From positions 1 through 64,000 of the forward strand of contig DVFS01000048.1 of NCBI GenBank assembly GCA_018713115.1: a DNA stretch of 64,000 nt, in the 5' to 3' direction. This DNA is from Candidatus Galligastranaerophilus faecipullorum. Its GTDB lineage: Bacteria; Cyanobacteriota; Vampirovibrionia; Gastranaerophilales; Gastranaerophilaceae. A model generated the notes under the pieces. It was not told the DNA's origin. It worked only from the letters and a program-made list of their open reading frames with translations, and ran no database searches. Positions 9,615 through 17,923 of the stretch are shown in pieces (within the stretch, counting starts at the first letter, position 1; each line of letters opens with the position of its first letter). Position numbers and translations under genes: made by a program.

Positions 9615-10628
9615 TCAATCCATTGTCTTATCTACAACGGGCGCAAGTTTCTTTAATTTTTGATAAAGAGAATCAAACTGCTCGGGATACAGTGACTGGG
9701 CACCGTCACAGAGCGCACACTCGGGCTTATTATGAACTTCTATTATAAGTCCGTCACAGCCTGCCGCAACAGATGCCAGCGACATAGGCACAACTTTATC
9801 CCGAAGCCCCGTGCCATGCGAAGGGTCGACAATTATAGGCAGGTGGCTCAGCTTTTTAACAACAGGTATTGCACATAAATCAAGGGTATTTCTTGTTGCG
9901 ACTTCAAAAGTCCTTATGCCGCGCTCGCAGAGAATTACCTCCCTGTTTGTGCCCGAGAGAATATACTCTGCCGCCATAAGCCATTCGTTAATAGTTGCAC
10001 TTAAGCCTCTTTTAATAATTACGGGTTTATTTATTTTGCTCAATTCCCTTAAAAGGTTAAAGTTCTGCATATTTCTTGCACCAACCTGCAAAATATCAAC
10101 ATATTTTAAAAACATGGGTATCTGGCTTATTTCCATAACTTCTGACGTTACCGCAAGATTATATTTATCCGCAGCCGCTCTTATGAGTTTGAGACCTTCT
10201 TCACCCAGCCCCTGAAAAGAATAGGGCGAAGTTCTGGGTTTAAAGGCTCCGCCTCTTAAGATTTTCACACCTGACTCCGCCATTAATCTTGCACATTCAA
10301 AAATTTGCTCTTCGCTCTCAATAGTGCAGGGGCCTGCAATCATACCCGCATGAGAGCCTCCGAATTTCTCGCCGTTAACTTCAATTACCGTATCTTCGTT
10401 CTGAAAAACCCTTGAAGCAAGTTTATAGCTGGAGGAAATTTTTATAACCTCTTTTACACCGTCTAAAAGCTCAAACTCTCTGGGGTCAATAACCTTTTCG
10501 CCGACCGCGCCTATTATGGTATGCGACTCTCCCTGTGAAAGATGTACTTCGCGGCCCTTTAATCTGATTAACTCTTCTACCTTTTTAATATCATTTTCGC
10601 TTGCCCCATGGCGCATTACAATTATCAT
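9615..10628 (-). CDS. aroF: 3-deoxy-7-phosphoheptulonate synthase (DAHP synthase)
   Basis: A 337-residue first enzyme of the shikimate pathway, condensing phosphoenolpyruvate and erythrose 4-phosphate. An N-terminal ferredoxin-like regulatory domain (about residues 1-70, MIIVMRHGASENDI) precedes the class I-beta (KDO8P-like) barrel. Barrel motifs include AGPCTIES, LRGGAFKPRTSPYSFQGLG, EVMEISQ, LQVGARNMQN, KPVIIKRG, CERGIRTFE and PIIVDPSHGTG. The architecture is that of Thermotoga/Bacillus-type enzymes, where the N-terminal domain gives feedback control by Tyr or Phe. Monocistronic here. Confidence 0.95.
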   Translation of the reverse strand: MIIVMRHGASENDIKKVEELIRLKGREVHLSQGESHTIIGAVGEKVIDPREFELLDGVKEVIKISSSYKLASRVFQNEDTVIEVNGEKFGGSHAGMIAGPCTIESEEQIFECARLMAESGVKILRGGAFKPRTSPYSFQGLGEEGLKLIRAAADKYNLAVTSEVMEISQIPMFLKYVDILQVGARNMQNFNLLRELSKINKPVIIKRGLSATINEWLMAAEYILSGTNREVILCERGIRTFEVATRNTLDLCAIPVVKKLSHLPIIVDPSHGTGLRDKVVPMSLASVAAGCDGLIIEVHNKPECALCDGAQSLYPEQFDSLYQKLKKLAPVVDKTMD

Positions 10629-10683
10629 ACCGTGCTCTCCAAATGTATCTGCTCAGAAATTATACCACGACAGACATATCATT

Positions 10684-13056
10684 TTAAATAAACAGGTTTG
10701 AATTTGAAGTGCTGCACTCGGAGATATATTTTGCAACACCTGCAATTTCAACACCGTCTATAAGTTCTTCTTTCTTTATACCCATTACATCCATAGACAT
10801 ATTGCAGGCTATAAATTTCACTCCGTTATTTTTTGCCTGTTGTATTAATTCATTAAGGGTTGAGATATTTTTCTTTTTCATAACATACTTCATAACAGCG
10901 GTTCCTGCTCCTCCCATGTTCATTTTGGATAAAACAAGTTTTTCTGCACCTTTAGGCATTAATAAAGCAAAAATTTTATCAATTATTCCTTTTTTAACGG
11001 AAACATGCGGCTTTCTTAAAATATTCAAACCCCAGAAAGTAAAAAACATTGTTACATCTTTCCCGCTTGCCTTTGCACCGTTTGCAATTATAAAAGAGGC
11101 AAGAGCTTTATCAAGGTCGTTTGAAAAAACAACTATAGTCTGTCCGTTAAATGCACCCGTATTTTTATGCGGCACAGAGTTTCCCTTCTGTATGGTTGCA
11201 ATTATCTTTTTATTCTCCTCAACCAGACTGATAAGTCTGTTTGAAGTATTTTTACACCAGGCGTCAATATCTGACTTAAAACCCTTATCCGTTGATATAA
11301 CCTCTGCAATATCACCGTCTGAGAGCTCTTTCATTACATCTGAAACTTTCATAATGGGGCCGGGGCACTGCATGCCGGACGCGTCAATTCTCAGCGCAGC
11401 AAGAGCTTTTGTATCATTGCTTTTCACTGCATATGCTTTTTGCTTAGTCTGCGCGGCGGCATTTTTTCTCAATTCCTTATACAGCTCTATACCTCCCGCA
11501 AGCGAATATACATTGTTAAAACCCTTTTGGGCAAGTATCCTTGAGGCTATATAACTTGTATGTCCGGTATTGCAAAAGAGGACAACCTTCTTGTCTTTCG
11601 GTATTTCATCCGTTCTTTTCCTTATTTGATCAACCGGAATATTAAATGCATTTGGAATTGTATTTGTCTGATATGATACCGCAGGCCTTACATCAATTAA
11701 ATAAGCATCTTCTAAGTCCTCTAAATATGCAGGCCTTACAAGACCCCTTAAAATATTTTCCGCATTCATACCGAGAATATTTACAGGATCCTTCGCGGAA
11801 GAATAGGGAGGGGCGTACGACAGCTCGGCAGACGCCATATCATATACTCTGCCGCCAAGACGCATAATTGAACTTATAACATCAATTCTTTTTTCAACAC
11901 CTTCTTCTCCCGCTGCCTGCGCACCAAGAATTTTACCGCTGCCGTCGAAAAGAAGCTTGAAAAATATCAAACATGAATCCGGATAATATCCCGCATGAGA
12001 GCGTCCGTATATATAAGTCTTCCAGTAAGGAATATTTTTGCTCTTCAGCTGTTTTTCACTGTTTCCGACAGATGCAATCGTAAGGTCAAAAACTTTTATG
12101 ACGGATGTCCCCTGTGTTTTTTTATAGCTTGATTTAACAGAGCATATATTATCGGCAATAATACGCCCTTGTCTGTTTGCAGGGCCTGCAAGGGGAATAA
12201 GGGTGCTATCAGCGCTTACAAAATCCAAAACTTCCACACTGTCGCCGCCCGCGAATATGTCCTTATCGGATGTACACATAAACTCATCCGTTACAATTCC
12301 GCGGTTTGTTTCAAGTCCGGCCTCTTTTGCAAGGCTTATTTCAGGTCTTACCCCTATTGCCATAATTACAATATCAAATTCAAGCTCTCTGTTTGAATTT
12401 AAAATAACCTTGTTTCCCGAAAATCTGCTGATTCCGTCAGAGAGTATAACCTCAACCCCTCTTTCCTCCAGAGCATTTTGGGCAAAACGCGCGGTTTCTG
12501 CATCCACAGGCGCAAGAATCCGGTTAGCAAGCTCAACCAGAGTGGTTTTTATCCCTGTATGAGCAAGGTTTTCCGCCATTTCAATTCCTATAAAACCTCC
12601 GCCTGACACCACTGCTTTTTTAACATTGTTCTTTTTAATAAAATCTTTTATCCTGTCCGCATCCGCAAGAGTCCTGAGTGTAAAAACTTTTGCTCTGTCC
12701 ATTCCTTCAAACTCGGGTACAACAGGTGCTGCACCCTGCGCAAGAACAAGTTTATCATAGTAAATAACATCACCGTTTTTAAGAGATACGCTTTTTTCTT
12801 CCCTGTTAATTTTAACAACTTCACAGTTCAGCCTTACATCTACATTAAACCAGCTCTTAAACTTTTCCGGGCTTGATACGAGCATTTTTTCTCTTTCGGA
12901 AATAACATCCGATACATAATAGGGCAAACCGCAGTTTGCAATGGAAATTTCATTTGTTTTTTCCAGTATAATGATTTCCGCGGATTCATCAAGTCTTCTG
13001 AGTCTTGCCGCACAGCTTGCTCCTGCGGCTCCGCCGCCTATAATAACCGTTTTCAT
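10684..13056 (-). CDS. CoA-disulfide reductase-rhodanese-TusA-DsrE-like fusion protein
   Basis: 790 residues with four domains in order. Residues 1-450 are an FAD/NAD(P)H disulfide reductase of the CoA-disulfide/persulfide reductase type: GGGAAGASCAARLRR at the FAD site and the single active Cys42 in IANCGLPYY. About 460-550 is a rhodanese with Cys in VVLFCNTGHTS. About 565-635 is TusA-like, with CPGP in ASGMQCPGPIMKV. About 650-790 is a DsrE-like domain with IACNMSMDVMG. Each domain can carry a sulfane sulfur on Cys, so the protein probably reduces or relays persulfides. It is transcribed divergently from an ArsR-type regulator over a large palindrome. The domain calls are firm; the physiological substrate is inferred. 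Confidence 0.92.
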   Translation of the reverse strand: MKTVIIGGGAAGASCAARLRRLDESAEIIILEKTNEISIANCGLPYYVSDVISEREKMLVSSPEKFKSWFNVDVRLNCEVVKINREEKSVSLKNGDVIYYDKLVLAQGAAPVVPEFEGMDRAKVFTLRTLADADRIKDFIKKNNVKKAVVSGGGFIGIEMAENLAHTGIKTTLVELANRILAPVDAETARFAQNALEERGVEVILSDGISRFSGNKVILNSNRELEFDIVIMAIGVRPEISLAKEAGLETNRGIVTDEFMCTSDKDIFAGGDSVEVLDFVSADSTLIPLAGPANRQGRIIADNICSVKSSYKKTQGTSVIKVFDLTIASVGNSEKQLKSKNIPYWKTYIYGRSHAGYYPDSCLIFFKLLFDGSGKILGAQAAGEEGVEKRIDVISSIMRLGGRVYDMASAELSYAPPYSSAKDPVNILGMNAENILRGLVRPAYLEDLEDAYLIDVRPAVSYQTNTIPNAFNIPVDQIRKRTDEIPKDKKVVLFCNTGHTSYIASRILAQKGFNNVYSLAGGIELYKELRKNAAAQTKQKAYAVKSNDTKALAALRIDASGMQCPGPIMKVSDVMKELSDGDIAEVISTDKGFKSDIDAWCKNTSNRLISLVEENKKIIATIQKGNSVPHKNTGAFNGQTIVVFSNDLDKALASFIIANGAKASGKDVTMFFTFWGLNILRKPHVSVKKGIIDKIFALLMPKGAEKLVLSKMNMGGAGTAVMKYVMKKKNISTLNELIQQAKNNGVKFIACNMSMDVMGIKKEELIDGVEIAGVAKYISECSTSNSNLFI

Positions 13057-13074
13057 TTAAACCTCGCTTTTTTA

Positions 13075-13114
13075 TTGACAATATTAGAATATTATAATAT
13101 ACTAATATTGTCAA
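13075..13114. promoter_or_regulatory. 40-bp palindromic operator between the sulfur-transfer gene and arsR-type gene
   Basis: TTGACAATATTAG (13075-13087) and CTAATATTGTCAA (13102-13114) are perfect 13-bp arms. The centre ATATTATAATAT (13089-13100) is itself palindromic, so only one base pair of the whole 40 bp is mismatched. It lies in the 70-bp divergent promoter region and is the obvious binding site for the adjacent regulator. TTGACA at 13075 may double as a -35 element for the plus-strand gene. Confidence 0.85.
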
Positions 13115-13126
13115 CAGGTTAATATT

Positions 13127-13402
13127 ATGAACTCACAAGAATACGCTGAAATTTTTAAAGCACTGGGCCACCCGATAAGGCTTAAAATAGCCTGCGGTCT
13201 TTTGCAAAAAGGCAGGTGCAATGTAAACACGATGACACAAAGACTTAATATATCTCAGTCGCTGGTTTCACAGCATGTAAATATATTAAAAAAAAGCGGG
13301 CTGATAAAAGGTTACAGGGAAGGCAATATTATATGGTATAAACTTGAAAACAAAACAGCCATAAAACTGCTTGAAAATGTTGAGTTAAAATTATGTAAAT
13401 AA
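13127..13402 (+). CDS. ArsR-family repressor, likely persulfide-sensing (BigR/SqrR type)
   Basis: A 91-residue winged-helix regulator with the recognition helix in NISQSLVSQHVNILKKSGL. Cys23 (RLKIACGLL) and Cys90 (ELKLCK) sit at the helix positions and at nearly the spacing of the two Cys that form the tetrasulfide or disulfide switch in BigR/SqrR. The metal-binding ELCVCD motif of true ArsR is absent, and a third Cys is at 31. Its neighbour is a rhodanese/TusA/CoA-disulfide reductase fusion, the expected target of such a sensor. Family assignment is firm; the sensing mode is inferred from Cys placement and context. Confidence 0.85.
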   Translation: MNSQEYAEIFKALGHPIRLKIACGLLQKGRCNVNTMTQRLNISQSLVSQHVNILKKSGLIKGYREGNIIWYKLENKTAIKLLENVELKLCK

Positions 13403-13439
13403 AACACATCCGGCGTATTAATTATGATAATATCAAAAT

Positions 13440-13969
13440 ATGATTAACTCTGTTACCATAAAACCGGTCAATATTGATGATGCAGGGAAGATTCTGGAAA
13501 TTTACGGATATTATGTACTCAATAGTGCGGTTTCATTTGAATACAAAGTTCCCTCAGAAGAAGAGTTCAGGGAAAGAATCAAAAAATAAGCAAAGATTAT
13601 CCCTATTATGCGGCTTTCAGCGGCGACAAAATACTGGGATTTGCCTATGCCGCGCCTTTTGCCGAAAGAGAGGCATATAAATTTTCCGCGGAACTCAGTA
13701 TCTATATTGATAAAGAATACAAAAGGCACGGTATCGGCAGGCTTTTATATGAAAGACTTGAAAAAGACCTGAAATCATCCGGTATAACAAACCTCTATGC
13801 CGAAGCGGCAATACCCGACGGAGAAGATGAGTACTTAGATTTTACAAGTCTAAAATTTCATCAAAAAATGGGTTTTACAAAAACCGGAAAGTTTCACAAA
13901 TGCGGCTATAAATTTAATCGTTGGTACAGTACGGTTTGCTTGGAAAAGATTATAAATCCGCACAGGTGA
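13440..13969 (+). pseudogene. GNAT N-acetyltransferase (phosphinothricin-type), split by a -1 frameshift
   Basis: Frame one starts at 13440 (MINSVTIKPVNIDDAGKILE) and stops at TAA 13587-13589 after 49 residues. Re-reading the last A of the A6 run at 13581-13586 restores an open frame to the TGA at 13967-13969. It continues with SKDYPYYAAFSGDKILGFAY, then ELSIYIDKEYKRHGIGRLLY (the acetyl-CoA-binding Q/R-x-x-G-x-G/A loop) and FHQKMGFTKTGKF. Joined, this is a normal GNAT of about 176 residues. One A is missing. It could be genuine decay or a homopolymer sequencing error; the rest of the gene looks undamaged, which favours error or very recent loss. Confidence 0.85.
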
Positions 13970-14016
13970 TTTTCTCCAATTTATTATATACAAATTAAAA
14001 TCTAAAGGAGAACCTG

Positions 14017-14639
14017 ATGGAGCTTTATGAAGCAATAGAAAGAAGAAGGACGGTAAGGGAATTTGAGGACAGGCCCGTTAAAGAAAAAATTACGAAAAAA
14101 TTATTGCGGCAGGTCTTAGGGCACCCACAAACAACCACTTGAGAGAGTGGGAATTTGTAATTGTCAATGACAAAAAAGAGCGCCTGCGGGTTTTAAACTT
14201 AAAAGATATGACAAGCTGTGACGAATGCGAGAAAATGATGGACAGCTTTAATATGACTGATTCCGATCAGCGCGGAATGTATCATATTGCAATGCCGAAA
14301 CAGTTCTCCATGCTTTATAATTCGGGATGTTTGATTTTGCCTTTTTTCAAACTGCGGGAACCGTTAATGCAGCCAAGCTGTTTAAGTTCTCTTAACGAGT
14401 TTGCTTCAATCTGGTGCTGTATTGAGAATATTCTTCTGGCAGCAGCCGAGGAAGGACTGCAGGGTGTAACAAGAATTCCCATGGATGAAGAGCTTAAACA
14501 TATCAAAAAAACCATAAATCACCCCGACACCTACGCAATGCCCTGCTACATTGCGCTCGGATACCCCAAAAAAGACACAAAACTGCCGGTACAGAAAACA
14601 ATCAATGTTTCAAGCAGGATACATATAAATAAATGGTAG
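14017..14639 (+). pseudogene. nitroreductase-family protein, split by a -1 frameshift
   Basis: The ATG at 14017 has a good AAAGGAG site and reads MELYEAIERRRTVREFEDRP, the typical nitroreductase N-terminus with FMN-contacting arginines. After the A6 run at 14095-14100 the frame fails and ends in a TGA inside the expected PTNNHLREW stretch. Shifting by one base gives AAGLRAPTNNHLREWEFVIV and an intact remainder to 14639, including IENILLAAAEEGLQG near the C-terminus. The joined product of about 207 residues would be an FMN oxidoreductase. The lesion is the same as in the gene just upstream: one A short in an A6 run. Confidence 0.85.
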
Positions 14640-14645
14640 CATCTA

Positions 14646-14679
14646 AAGCGGCTGCCGGACTTAACCCCTAAAGCCGCTT
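14646..14679. terminator. GC-rich hairpin between convergent genes
   Basis: AAGCGGCT (14646-14653) pairs with AGCCGCTT (14672-14679). It lies between the 3' ends of the nitroreductase and hxlR-type genes. There is no T tract directly after the stem, so efficiency is uncertain. Confidence 0.45.
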
Positions 14680-14727
14680 GCAATCTTAAATATATAATAT
14701 TTTAAATTAAAGTAAATCGTTAAATAT

Positions 14728-15087
14728 TTAATCTATATTCCCTTTATATAAACACGGGATATTTTCTTCTTTTAAATAATTCATACCCCATTTGTTTAGT
14801 TCAATAATCGCAGGAATTAGTGTTTCACCTCTTTTAGTGAGAGAATATTCAGTCTTTGGCGGCACTACGGGATAAAGTTTTCGCTCAATTATTCCGTCTG
14901 CTTCAAGTTCTTTTAACTGTTGTATAAGCATTTTGGGAGTTGCGTGTGAAATCAGTTTTTGCAGTTCGTTATATCTTAATGTTTTGCCTATAAGGTGTCC
15001 GATTATAACTCCTTTGTATTTCCCTCCGATTATCTCCATTGTTACCTCAAGAGGACATTTATATTCATCTTTTTTATGCTTGGTCAT
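14728..15087 (-). CDS. HxlR-family transcriptional regulator
   Basis: A 119-residue winged-helix protein with the HxlR signature: Cys11 before the first helix (YKCPLEVTMEIIGGKYKGVI), LRYNELQKLISHATPKMLIQ as the recognition region, and the wing YPVVPPKTEYSLTKRG. Members respond to aldehydes or redox stress, often through the N-terminal Cys. It is divergent from the metallo-hydrolase gene and probably represses that gene and itself through the inverted repeat at 15104-15117. Confidence 0.92.
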   Translation of the reverse strand: MTKHKKDEYKCPLEVTMEIIGGKYKGVIIGHLIGKTLRYNELQKLISHATPKMLIQQLKELEADGIIERKLYPVVPPKTEYSLTKRGETLIPAIIELNKWGMNYLKEENIPCLYKGNID

Positions 15088-15103
15088 AATTAAAGTCCCT
15101 AAT

Positions 15104-15117
15104 TTACTTTTTAGTAA
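15104..15117. promoter_or_regulatory. candidate HxlR operator
   Basis: TTACT (15104-15108), TTTT, AGTAA (15113-15117): a short inverted repeat 17 bases upstream of the hxlR-type start. It resembles the tACTtnnnnAGTa sites described for HxlR/YodB-type regulators. Confidence 0.55.
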
Positions 15118-15194
15118 GTATTATACAAAAAAGTGCATTCTTGTCAAAATGATAATTACTGTATAAAATTGCTTTATTAAAGGAGGAAATCTAA

Positions 15195-15977
15195 ATGAAA
15201 ATTACACAGGTAAGAAGTGCAACAATTATAGTGGAATATAATAATACAAAATTTTTAGTTGACCCCTGGCTTATGCCTAAAGATTATATGCCGGGCTTTG
15301 ATACCGCAATAAATTCCGAGATTCGCCAGCCAAGAGTGGAGCTGCCATTTGAAATTGAAAAAATTGTTGATGTTGACGCTGTTATTATTACTCATATCCA
15401 TCCTGACCACTGGGATGAATTCGCTGAAAATGCATTAGATAAAAATATAAAAGTTTTTGTGCAGTCAATTATTGACAAAGATTACGTTATCTCAAAGGGT
15501 TTTACAAACGTTGAAATTATAGAGGAATCTGGAACGGAATATAACGGCATAACCCTATACAAAACAGGAACTCAACATGGCAAAAGAGAGATAATAAAAC
15601 CGTTATGCGATTCCGTTGGCTTGCCTTATGATGCAATGGGTGTTGTTTTTAAATCAAATGATGAAAAGACCTTGTATATAGCAGGCGATACTATCTGGTG
15701 TGAAGAAGTTAAGACAGCATTAGAAAAGTATTCCCCCGATGTTATTATTGTAAATGCCTGCGCTGCAACGGTTTTAAACGGTGAAAGGCTGATTATGAAT
15801 ATTGATGATGTAAAAGAAGTTTTGCAAAATGCTCCTAATGCAAAAGTAATTGCAAGCCACATGGATACAGTCAGTCATCTTTCACTTACAAGAAATGATT
15901 TAAAAGAATTTAAAAATAAAAACAATATTGATAATCTGTTAATTCCTGAGGATGGGGAAACAATTGATTTTACTTGA
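15195..15977 (+). CDS. MBL-fold metallo-hydrolase (UlaG-like)
   Basis: A 260-residue metallo-beta-lactamase-fold hydrolase. Metal ligands are visible in VIITHIHPDHWDEF (HxHxDH, about residues 62-71), TGTQHGKRE, LYIAGDTIWCEE and ASHMDTVSH. The N-terminal VRSATIIVEYNNTKFLVDPW is typical of the L-ascorbate-6-phosphate lactonase-like subgroup. The substrate is unknown. AAGGAGG lies eight bases before the ATG. Divergence from an HxlR regulator suggests induction by a reactive carbonyl or redox signal (inference). Confidence 0.9.
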   Translation: MKITQVRSATIIVEYNNTKFLVDPWLMPKDYMPGFDTAINSEIRQPRVELPFEIEKIVDVDAVIITHIHPDHWDEFAENALDKNIKVFVQSIIDKDYVISKGFTNVEIIEESGTEYNGITLYKTGTQHGKREIIKPLCDSVGLPYDAMGVVFKSNDEKTLYIAGDTIWCEEVKTALEKYSPDVIIVNACAATVLNGERLIMNIDDVKEVLQNAPNAKVIASHMDTVSHLSLTRNDLKEFKNKNNIDNLLIPEDGETIDFT

Positions 15978-16123
15978 AATTATTAAACTTTTATATCAAT
16001 AAAGCTGCTTAAACTTAGGGTTGGAAAAATTTTCAACCTTATTCTGAAAATTTGCAAAACCGGACTTTTTCAAAATAATATATCTATCTATACAAATCAA
16101 TCCGGACAAAATACTGCAATAAT

Positions 16124-16154
16124 AAAAAAGAGGGTTTTTGACTCTCTTTTTTTA
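16124..16154. terminator. bidirectional terminator between the MBL gene and tRNA-Leu
   Basis: AAAAAAGAG, a GGTTTTTGACT loop, then CTCTTTTTTT: a short GAG/CTC-containing stem flanked by an A run on one side and a T run on the other, so it can act on either strand. The 170-bp gap before it (15978-16123) holds only AT-rich sequence and a weak GGTTG/CAACC hairpin near 16018-16040. Confidence 0.6.
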
Positions 16155-16239
16155 TGGTGGGCGAGAAGGGAATCGAACCCCCACGCATTGCTGCACAAGA
16201 TCCTAAATCTAGCGCGTCTACCAATTTCGCCACTCGCCC
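16155..16239 (-). tRNA. tRNA-Leu (anticodon UAG), CCA encoded
   Basis: On the minus strand the acceptor GGGCGAG (from 16239) pairs with CTCGCCC, followed by discriminator A and an encoded CCA (16155-16157). The anticodon loop TTTAGGA carries UAG; there is a long leucine-type variable arm and a GGTTCGATTCC T-arm. The anticodon stem CTAGA/TCTTG contains a U-U mismatch at its second pair, which is unusual. Partial copies of the 5' half lie immediately upstream (16240-16335). Confidence 0.92.
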
Positions 16240-16335
16240 GCAATTATTCAATTTTCAAACATCTCTCAGGCGAAATTGGTTTATTGAGATTCCTCATATC
16301 CTCGCTCTGCTCGGATAGCGCCACTCGCCCGCGTA
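16240..16335. repeat. scrambled partial duplication of the tRNA-Leu 5' half
   Basis: CGCCACTCGCCCGC at the tRNA 5' end (16228-16241) recurs exactly at 16319-16332. Between them, GGCGAAATTGGT (16269-16280) is an exact inverted copy of the tRNA D-arm segment ACCAATTTCGCC (16220-16231). The stretch also holds TATCC...GGATA (about 16297-16317), which can fold. No reading frame here is credible. Confidence 0.7.
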
Positions 16336-16382
16336 AGACTATATATAATCTATACAAAACAAAGGTGCGGGTCAATACCCGC

Positions 16383-16410
16383 ACATAAAAAAAACTCCCT
16401 TAACGGGAGT
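16383..16410 (-). terminator. intrinsic terminator downstream of cca
   Basis: On the minus strand, ACTCCC, a five-base loop and GGGAGT are followed by eight Ts. It ends the rsmE-cca transcript before the tRNA. The 160 bp between it and the cca stop hold nothing else I recognise. Confidence 0.8.
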
Positions 16411-16570
16411 AATACTTTTTATAGGAAGGGAAGGTTAGGAAGTTTGGTTAGTGTGTGTTTATAAAATTTGGAGTTGCTTATTTGCTTTTTTAATTTGTTT
16501 ATCTCTTACATATATATAAAGTATATCAACTTTATAGAATTGCGCAATATTCTATTTTTGTTACATTTCT

Positions 16571-17923
16571 TTACAATATATCCCAAAATCCGCTTTTTAC
16601 AAACATTTCCGCTTCTTCTTTTGTTTTAATTTTCCCTTCAATTTGCGCTTCTTTTAATGCTTCAATTATTTTCCCGAGCTTTTTTGACGGGCCGATACCT
16701 AAAATTTCCATAATCTCGCGCCCGTCAAGCAGTTTCGGCATTACTTCAAGTGCCGGCTTAATCTTATAATAAAACTCTTTTAACTCTTCAAGGTTTTTAA
16801 GGTTTTCACTGACCATATCATCGCTTACCATGGGCCCTCTGGCACTCAGTCTGTCTGCACGGGCAAGCTCAATAATATCTTCAACATAAGGATACAGCTT
16901 TCTTACAAAACGCACTTTTGCCTTATCCTGCACAACAGGCGCACTCATAAGGGCGGAAGGATATATATGGTTTTTAATCATTAGGCTTACATAATCAATC
17001 TGTTTTTTTGAAAATTTTAATTCCTTTAAAATCGGTCTGACAAGCTTTGAACCGAGGTCATCATGCCCGATAAAACGATGTCTGCCCGAAGGCTCAATAG
17101 TATGTGTCTGCGGTTTTCCTATATCATGGCAGAATGCGGCAAGTTTCAAGAGCGGATTATCAAGCCTGATTTGACGCATAGTTTCTATGGAATGATGAAA
17201 TAAATCCAGATGATGGTGGGTGTTTTTAGGGATTTTCTTAATTTCTTTCACAAATGGAAAAATCTCTTCCGGAAGTCCGCACTCATCTGCCTTAAGAAGC
17301 GCTTCCGGCGCATATTTTCCGCCGAAAAGTTTTAAAAGCTCCTGGTTAATACGCTCTTTTGCAACACTGTTGATAAGAGTGCGGTTTTTTTTCACAAATT
17401 CCAAAATTTCATCCTGAACCCTAAAATCATACAAAGCTTCAAACCTGAACACTCTGAGCATTCTGAGCGGGTCATCAAATAAATTTTTTATATCGGCGGT
17501 TTTTAAAATACCTGCCGCAAGGTCATCCGCACCGGCGCAAGGGTCGAAAAGACACCCGTTTTTAAAATCATAAAAAATAGAGTTAAGCGTAAAATCGCGC
17601 CTTTTAGCATCTTTTATAATATCGCCTTCAAGAGCTTTGGAAACATCAAAACAGGTCGTCTTATCCTCTAAAACCACTCTGTAAATTTCATTTTCACAAT
17701 CAAGCTCAATAAATGTGCCTCCAAGCACACGCGCAATTTCAAGCGCAAGGGCGCGCGAGTTTTCCGGACATACAATATCCATATCATAAGATGTGCACCC
17801 GAAGAACAAATCCCTTATAAACCCGCCCACAAGCAAGGCTTGTGATTTTATAAGCAAGTCAAGAATTTCATTAAGTGCAAAATTTGTACGTATTTGGCTC
17901 TCAACATATTCGCGGCTTTTCAT
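16571..17923 (-). CDS. cca: CCA tRNA nucleotidyltransferase with HD domain
   Basis: A 450-residue class II nucleotidyltransferase that adds or repairs the tRNA 3' CCA. The head has LLVGGFIRDLFFGCTSYDMD (about residues 31-50), combining the GGxxRD motif and the DxD metal site. RRDFTLNSIFYD (about 108) and DPLRMLRVFRFE (about 150) are the nucleotide-selection and basic motifs. A C-terminal HD domain has FCHDIGKPQTH (about 262). At least one tRNA nearby, tRNA-Leu(GAG), lacks an encoded CCA, so the activity is needed. The start overlaps the rsmE stop by four bases, so the genes are coupled. Exclusive poly(A) polymerase activity cannot be excluded from sequence alone. Confidence 0.92.
   Translation of the reverse strand: MKSREYVESQIRTNFALNEILDLLIKSQALLVGGFIRDLFFGCTSYDMDIVCPENSRALALEIARVLGGTFIELDCENEIYRVVLEDKTTCFDVSKALEGDIIKDAKRRDFTLNSIFYDFKNGCLFDPCAGADDLAAGILKTADIKNLFDDPLRMLRVFRFEALYDFRVQDEILEFVKKNRTLINSVAKERINQELLKLFGGKYAPEALLKADECGLPEEIFPFVKEIKKIPKNTHHHLDLFHHSIETMRQIRLDNPLLKLAAFCHDIGKPQTHTIEPSGRHRFIGHDDLGSKLVRPILKELKFSKKQIDYVSLMIKNHIYPSALMSAPVVQDKAKVRFVRKLYPYVEDIIELARADRLSARGPMVSDDMVSENLKNLEELKEFYYKIKPALEVMPKLLDGREIMEILGIGPSKKLGKIIEALKEAQIEGKIKTKEEAEMFVKSGFWDIL

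Noticed and set aside
10516..12562. Plus-strand ORFs opposite aroF and the sulfur-transfer gene (for example 10709-11554)
   Set aside because: The minus-strand proteins have complete catalytic motifs across these stretches; the plus-strand translations are Phe/Ser/Ile-rich mirror frames.
13581..13589. Programmed -1 frameshifting at CAAAAAATAA in the GNAT gene
   Set aside because: A good -1 slippery heptamer (X XXY YYZ) needs the base before the six As to match; here it is C (and G in the nitroreductase gene), and I see no obvious downstream pseudoknot. Decay or homopolymer error is simpler.
16188..16388. 66-codon plus-strand ORF over the tRNA-Leu gene
   Set aside because: It runs through the tRNA on the opposite strand and lacks a ribosome site; composition is that of structural RNA.
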